This document shows, one piece after another, positions 59,501 to 64,000 of a stretch of DNA of 64,000 bases. Within the stretch, counting starts at the first letter, position 1. Every line of letters begins with the position of its first letter. The stretch covers positions 14,383,351-14,447,350 of the forward strand of contig NC_079877.1 of assembly GCF_029227915.1 (NCBI RefSeq), in the 5' to 3' direction. The translations under genes were made by a program, and so were the position numbers. The stretch is from Hydractinia symbiolongicarpus (taxonomy: Eukaryota > Cnidaria > Hydrozoa > Anthoathecata > Hydractiniidae). The notes beneath the pieces were generated by a model that was given only the letters and a program-made list of their open reading frames with translations, made no database searches and was not told the DNA's origin.

Positions 59501-62500
59501 ATGTACTGGGGAGGCGGAACCGAATATCGAGGATCTGCGTACAAACATTCTACAGCTAAAAAAACAAAAGATGCTAATGCCAGATGAAAGGAAAGAGTTT
59601 ATAACAAGGAAGTTAAAAAAAGTTTCCGCAATGAGCGAAGGAGAAGTAGAGTTAGTTCAAGATCCTTGGAATCTAGAGAAGTCAAAACGCTGGCAACTTT
59701 ATAAGCATTGGCTTAATAAATTTGACAAGGAAGACGCTGTTAATCTTCATGAGAAGGTAACAGAATACGAGAATACTTGTGCACAGATTCGAGAAATAGA
59801 TGAAAAAGTTGATGAGGATAATATGAAACTAGCTGAAGTAATAGCTATGACAACAACCGGTGCAGCGAAACATCGGCATCTATTAGAAAGAGTGAACCCA
59901 AAAATCGTACTTGTTGAAGAGGCTGCAGAAGTCTTGGAAGCACATGTCATTGCGTGTTTAACTTCAAAGGTGGAGCACTTAATTTTAATTGGAGATCACA
60001 AGCAACTTAAACCAAAACCGTCTGTGTACAAACTTGCTGTAGATTATCATTTGGATTTATCACTGTTTGAGCGAATGGTAAATAATGGAATTGAGTTACA
60101 CACTTTAGACACACAGCACAGAATGAGGCCCGACATTTCGGCTTTATTAAGGCATATATATCCTAATCTAATAGATGCACCAGTGGTTCAAGATTATCCA
60201 GATGTCAAAGGTGTACAAAAAAATATATTTTTTCTTGCGCATAAAGAACCAGAAGGCGACGATGCTGTTTTAAAATCAAAATCAAACTTGCACGAAGCGT
60301 TGTTCCTAAAGTCATTGTGTCTTTACCTAATTCAACAAGGCTATAAACCTTCTCAAATTACAATACTTACCGGATACGTTGGGCAAGTATTACTACTGAA
60401 GAAGCACATGCCGAAGAATCAATTTGAAGGAGTAAGGATCTCTTCAGTGGATAACTTTCAAGGTGAAGAAAATGACATTATTTTGCTGTCATTAGTTCGC
60501 AGTAATAAAGAGGGTAATGTTGGGTTTATGAAAAACGATAATCGCATTTGCGTGTGTTTATCACGTGCCAAGATTGGTTTGTATGTTATTGGAAATTTTG
60601 ACATGTTTCTGAACCAAAAAGAAGCAACTGTCTGGAAGAAAATAATATCAGAAGTACAGATTAAAGGATTTTACGGTGGAAAACTTACATTGAGTTGTGG
60701 CAACCACCCTGATACAAAAGTTGAAGTAAGTCAAGAGTCAGATTTCATTGCTGTACCTGACGGTGGATGCACTTTGCCTTGCGACTATAGATTGAAATGT
60801 GGTCACAGCTGCAAAAAAAGATGCCATGTTACTGATGTGAAACATGAACAGTATACATGTAGAGAGATGTGTGAGATTGACTGTAGTGCTGGATCTCATT
60901 TGTGCAAAGAATATTGCCATTGGGGAGCACCTTGTCCCCCATGTAGTGTTTCAGTTAAAAAGTTTATTGAAAAATGCTCTCACACTCAAGAAATGCCGTG
61001 CTATCAGGATCCGGAGTATTACGCTTGCAAAAAAAGATGTGAAAGAATGCTATCATGCGGGCATAAATGTATTAAATTATGTTATTGTAAGTGCGAAGCT
61101 ATTGATTGCCGTGAAAGAGTATTAAAAAAGCTGCCTTGTGGACACTCTGGCAAATATCCATGCAACGAGAGTATTTATTACGTCCATTGCAATGTTGAAT
61201 GCAAAGAAAAACTGAGGTGTGGTGACATGTGTAGCGGTCAGTGTGGATCTTGCAAGCAAGGGAGGCTACATTCTATGTGCAATATCAAATGCCAACGGGT
61301 TCTTATGTGTTCGCACTTATGTCAAGAGTGGTGCACAAAAGCTTGTCCTCCGTGTAACAAAAAATGTAAAAATCGATGCTCTCACAGCAAATGCAACAAA
61401 AAATGCGGAGAAATTTGTACTCCGTGCAAGGAGAAGTGTGAATACATGTGTAAACACAGCAAGTGTAAGAAGAAATGTTTTGAAATGTGTGATCGGAAAC
61501 CATGCGACAAACCGTGCAGATACAAACTCAGGTGTCGGCATCGTTGTATTGGCTTATGTGGAGAAAGATGTCCTACTCAATGCAGAAAATGCAACAAGGA
61601 TGAAGTCGAAGAAATCTTTTTTGGTGAAGAAGATAGTCCTGAAGCAAGATTTTTGGTACTCCACGACTGCAATCACATATTTGAAGTAAAAAGTCTTGAT
61701 AGATGGATGAGTATGAACGACGATGGCAAAGCTGTTATCCAACAGAAGCAATGCCCAAAATGCAAAACCCCTATTCTTCTGACGCCAAGATACAGTAATG
61801 TTATAAAAAAGTGCTGGGCTGACATTGAAAAAGTTAAGATGACAAAACTTAACCAAGGTGTGGATAGATCAAAGAAATCTGATTTGTTTCACAAGTTGAA
61901 ACTAATTGATAATATGCGGTCAGAATATCAATCAGTTCCACTTAAAATGTCTAACTCATTTGCCCGTTTTGAAAAAGAAATGGATTTGCTATGTAAGGAG
62001 GAGTATCTCAACTATGTTCGCCCAGAAAGTGGGTATGTTACCTTTATTCTTGCCAGCAGGTTGGTTAAAGCTACATGCTATACCATATCTTCTATTGAGA
62101 ATCAAATCAATTTATTTGAAAAATGTATGAAATTGGAAGAAGCTATCCTCGATAATGAAATTGATACTGAATTATTTGCTTCTAAAATCTTGCGCAGAGA
62201 TTTAAGGTTTTTAAAACAATTGATTATTAAAGAAGCTGTTTACGACGAACAAAGGTTTGACGATGTGGTTTTGGAAATCAGAAGACTGAAAACCTTTATT
62301 CGTGCATTAATTGCAGAAAAAAAGCTCAGTAATATGAGTGGAAGTGATGAAGAAAAACAGAAAAGCATTGACGATGATGAAGAAAAGCTTAAAGGTATAG
62401 TGGAACTTTTTATAAGTGGAGGAAAAATTAAAAACATTGAGGATTACGAGAATAAGCTAATGGAAATCGAGAAGAGGAGTCAATATAACTCTGGTATTTC

Positions 62501-62768
62501 TGATGAAGAAAGGATTATGATCGTGAAAACAATTGGTCTGAAAAAAGGCCATTGGTATAAATGCCGAAATGGTCACGTATATGCTATTGGTGAGTGTGGT
62601 GGAGCTATGGAAAGAAGTCGGTGTCCCGAATGCAAAGAAGAAATTGGAGGGGAGAGACACAGATTAACAGAAGGTAATGCGCTTGCTGGTGAATTTGACG
62701 GTTCAAGGTTTCCGGCTTGGTCTGATGCTGCCAACATGAATAACTACTTGCTGGATAATGACTTGTAA
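47493..62768 (+). CDS. ZNFX1: ZNFX1: SF1 RNA helicase with NF-X1 and RZ zinc fingers (frameshifted as given)
   Basis: Proposed exons 47493-47982, 55102-55574, 57811-62768 with matching phases; about 1,973 aa if the frameshift is bridged (human 1,918). Exon 1 is basic and Arg/Asn/Gln-rich like the ZNFX1 N-terminus. Exon 2 is a helical armadillo-like part (SIGYLKLEVLSK). Exon 3 holds the UPF1-like SF1 helicase: Walker A GPPGTGKT at 58702-58725, CYTNHALDQF, VEEAAEVLEAH (motif II, 59913), LILIGDHKQLKP, QHRMRP (60114), NFQGEENDIILLSLVRS and RICVCLSRAK. NF-X1-type Cys/His fingers follow (about 60790-61590), then the RZ finger HWYKCRNGH...CPECKEEIGG near 62548-62650. In the family ZNFX1 binds RNA and acts in antiviral defence (mammals) and small-RNA inheritance (nematode). 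A one-base deficit in GGGG at 59508-59511 breaks the frame in the variable acidic linker: sequencing error, allele or pseudogene. Exon 1 linkage across 7.1 kb rests on phase and composition only. Confidence 0.85.
48152..48228 (+). repeat. 75-bp hairpin motif, copy 3
   Basis: gcaggagagccagtataatt, tatcttaccatcgtgaagtc, ggaatactaaaggtgagata and atttacactggg. The outer parts pair (ccagtataatttatcttacc with ggtgagataatttacactgg, a few mismatches), showing the hairpin most clearly of the three copies. Confidence 0.55.
48976..50119. mobile_element. Candidate non-autonomous element with AACCCTATT termini
   Basis: Starts aaccctattatacctgag and ends ctcctttacgaatagggtt, so the outer nine bases are inverted. 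The left 170 bp shares blocks with 45890-46085, which ends in the inverse terminus aggtataatagggtt. A third relative probably ends at 54393 (caatagggttaa). It contains a poly-G tract at 49618-49636 and repeated tgacgtca. No protein is encoded. Confidence 0.45.
50502..50624 (+). CDS. Short unidentified open frame, possibly exon-derived
   Basis: ATG at 50502 reads MAHRKGFFNSFDDTNISFDL and reaches a consensus-like donor (atct|gtaagg at 50596) or runs on to a stop at 50622-50624. The next acceptor (tttattgcag, exon from 50671) would create a stop at the joint, so no spliced product is supported. It lies inside the large ZNFX1 intron 1. Confidence 0.2.
51558..52788. mobile_element. TTAA-flanked non-autonomous DNA element, copy A
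   Basis: Ends aggagagaccaactgcgc and gttcgcctctcct are inverted at their tips and are flanked by TTAA on both sides (51554-51557, 52789-52792), the target duplication typical of piggyBac-type transposition. The 51630-52010 part is also found at 56845-57240 and, inverted, at 53440-53830. The 1.2 kb carries only short open frames, so it is non-autonomous. The CCC start usual for piggyBac ends is absent. Confidence 0.6.
52965..53885 (-). mobile_element. TTAA element family, inverted and rearranged copy C
   Basis: Minus-strand sequence from 53885 down to about 53110 follows the same order as copy B (56780-57540). From 53107 down to 52965 it repeats the last part in the opposite direction, so 52968-53302 forms a long foldback (gtacatccaaa...tttggatgtac) centred on a perfect 34-bp palindrome at 53091-53124. 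Confidence 0.55.
53886..54400. repeat. Relative of the AACCCTATT-terminus element, partial
   Basis: Contains tgacgtcatcaaaagctt, a C-rich tract (54371-54382) and ends caatagggttaatg, which is the right terminus of the element at 48976-50119. The left end is not recognised. Confidence 0.35.
54555..54717 (+). CDS. Possible alternative first exon of ZNFX1
   Basis: ATG at 54555 (MTFSFSPNLLSQFVNNLFTK...) runs 163 nt to a donor gtag|gtgaaa in phase 1, which is exactly the phase needed by the exon at 55102 (g|aa). No similarity to a known family was recognised. It competes with the exon at 47493 as the 5' partner; both could be used. Confidence 0.3.
55960..56110 (-). repeat. TTAA element family, fragment D
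   Basis: atgttgttcaacattttttg, gctcttttcatattcaactt and tgtgcgtattgaccagtgat are the reverse complement of the block at 56890-56975. This is a short fragment only. Confidence 0.45.
56133..56306 (+). pseudogene. Exon-like block of unknown origin in ZNFX1 intron 2
   Basis: An acceptor (ataatattttag) precedes and a GT (tat|gtaaat) follows a 174-nt block whose length is a multiple of three. Its first frame reads ARKFSASECVEKVVLEDAEW then stops; a neighbouring frame reads FNSILETPLKDYTHVPHEDT and onward. This looks like a once-coding exon with a one-base frameshift. I do not recognise it in vertebrate ZNFX1. Skipping it leaves the main frame intact. Confidence 0.3.
56319..56438 (-). mobile_element. 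Helentron-like short element
   Basis: tagtggctgtagataaatcc, acgggtttgcccgtc, ttaccgcatttcgtgtg, taccattttgcgcgagagac and agacgtatacgggtattata then atatag. This is the same order as 38525-38669 reversed, though the hairpin end has decayed. Confidence 0.45.
56495..57561. mobile_element. TTAA-flanked non-autonomous DNA element, copy B
   Basis: Left tip aggagaggataactgcgc after TTAA (56491-56494), right tip tttgcctctcct followed by TTAG (57562-57565, one base off TTAA). It shares the tips and left 700 bp with copy A; its right part (57350-57540) is also present in copy C. It lies directly upstream of the helicase exon of ZNFX1. Confidence 0.6.
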
Positions 62769-63192
62769 AGCAAACTCGGTAAGTTAGGCTTCCTTAGTTG
62801 ACTTGCAAGTTGCTTTGATTTTAGTTTGATTCGCTACCTGGGTGGCGCTATTTTAAAATGAGAACGCCTTAAAAAGTTTTTTATTTGCATAAAATGTATT
62901 TTATAGTTGAACATTTTATCTAAGTAGCTTGGCAACTAATTCATCACTTATTTGACTCTGTTTACATACATTAAGCGCTGCCTTTCCTTCGTGTTACCAT
63001 GCTTACTAAAAACTCTCTTGTAAATGGGAGGGGCACAACCCCTTGCATACACAAGGGATTTTCCAGTTATTGACTTTCTCGTCATTCGTAAGCAAGTTTT
63101 GAGATAAAGTTGGGGTTGTTTTTTCGACATTAGTCAAATGTAGATGTATTTATGTGTTTAAAAATAATGTTCCTGAATACCAGAATACTACG
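62769..63192. other. 3' flank of ZNFX1
   Basis: No clear AATAAA near the stop and no gene seen. The minus-strand open frame 62948-63130 has no features. Confidence 0.35.
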
Positions 63193-63225
63193 AACTAGCC
63201 GAATTCCCGTGGAAGAATCCACTGT
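63193..63225 (-). repeat. Helentron-like terminus fragment
   Basis: actagccgaattcccgtgg then aagaatccactg is a variant of the hairpin-CTAG terminus found at 22759 and 31749. Only the terminus is recognisable. Confidence 0.4.
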
Positions 63226-63514
63226 ATTTCTCATTTAATTCATAGAACAGTTATACCATCAAAAAACAAACAATACAGCAGTGCGAATTTTACAATCTGC
63301 ATGATTATATAAATGACCAAAAAATTGAAGGTGTCCAACAGCTGCAGTTATGTGACATTTAAAATCTAAATCTACTAAAATTACTTGCTCTAACCCTCTG
63401 ACAATGCGAAATTTATTCGCTAAAATTATTAGTAAAGAAGTTAGTCAAAGCATTTCAAAACACATCTCACTAAATGTCTCCATGAAATGCGTGTAAGGGA
63501 TACCAAACAAAAAC

Positions 63515-64000
63515 ATACAGCATGGTAATTTGAATTTTTAAAACTTACAATCCAACCTCGGCCTTTTGTCTCTTTCTATAACGGGACGGAAAAAAGAGAG
63601 AAAAGACCCTGGGATCGAGGTTGCTCACAGTCTGCTTTACTTTATATTTATACCCATTGAAACCAAAAACGTTAAAAATATAAGCAGGTGCAACAAAAAA
63701 AAATAAAAAAGCAAAATGCAAAGGCGTGTAACAACTGTTACTTAAAAAGCGAAATCTGCTAAAATTTATACTTGCTTTGCCATGCCAGAAGTACACCAGG
63801 AACAAAAGTATATCAGACAACACAGTAATTTGAATTTTCAAAACTCACATTTCAACCTCGACCCCGGCTTTGTAACGGGATGACAAAAAAAGAAAAAGCC
63901 CTGGGGTCGAGGTTGCTCACAATCTGCATTATTCTATGTTTATAACCGCTAAAACAAAACTTCTAAATATTTAAGCATGTGCGAAAAAAATATATATAAA
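63515..64000 (+). repeat. Tandem ~301-bp repeat carrying the CAACCTCG hairpin, runs off the window
   Basis: Two units match in order: acagca-tggtaatttgaat / cagtaatttgaattttcaa, the hairpin beginning caacctcg (63552 and 63853), gaggttgctcacagtctg / gaggttgctcacaatctg, and aagcaggtgc / aagcatgtgc. A weaker earlier unit starts about 63270 (atacagcagtgcgaatttta). The hairpin in the second unit pairs almost perfectly (caacctcgaccccggctt with gccctggggtcgaggttg). Confidence 0.6.

Noticed and set aside
59508-59511. Programmed -1 ribosomal frameshifting in ZNFX1
   Set aside because: No X-XXY-YYZ slippery site or obvious downstream pseudoknot; a missing base in a G run is simpler.
61219-61689. 156-codon Cys-rich open frame on the plus strand
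   Set aside because: It is an out-of-frame shadow of the ZNFX1 NF-X1 finger region, whose regular TGT/TGC codons give cysteine-like patterns in other frames.

Overview
This is animal (metazoan) genomic DNA, most likely from a cnidarian and probably a medusozoan. It is AT-rich and intron-rich, with GT-AG introns, tRNA-derived SINEs and a Penelope-like retroelement. It carries a classical integrin beta gene with the full metazoan domain order, and an ankyrin-repeat cGAS-like gene of a kind known from invertebrates. The species cannot be fixed from the sequence alone.

Layout, all main genes on the + strand. 0-4.1 kb: decayed RecQ-type helicase, a Penelope-like element folded into a 418-bp near-perfect inverted repeat, a tRNA-derived SINE, hairpin elements. 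4.16-6.75 kb: intronless gene for an ankyrin-repeat protein ending in a Mab-21/cGAS-type nucleotidyltransferase domain with its acidic triad intact. 6.75-15.4 kb: gene-poor, with SINEs, a TACC-flanked inverted-repeat element and tandem repeats. 15.4-21.9 kb: five-exon VAT-1/quinone-oxidoreductase-like gene. 21.9-25.5 kb: gene-poor. 25.5-37.4 kb: 19-exon integrin beta, plus one extra exon-like block that would truncate the protein. 37.4-40.4 kb: repeats and a tRNA-Gly(CCC). 40.4-45.6 kb: four-exon TBCEL (tubulin cofactor E-like). 47.5-62.8 kb: ZNFX1, with an Arg/Asn-rich first exon, a 7.1-kb transposon-filled intron, an armadillo-like exon, and one 5-kb exon for the SF1 helicase, NF-X1 fingers and RZ finger. 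That exon carries a one-base frameshift in a GGGG run. 62.8-64 kb: tandem copies of a hairpin element.

Functionally the genes are a mixed neighbourhood: adhesion (integrin), tubulin handling (TBCEL), a reductase (VAT-1-like), and two proteins whose families sense nucleic acids (ANK-cGLR and ZNFX1). They are not an operon and nothing shows co-regulation. The strongest leads are the ANK-cGLR, the truncating integrin cassette, the possible ribozyme remnants at both ends of the Penelope-like element, and several non-autonomous element families whose boundaries can be read by comparing copies inside the window.
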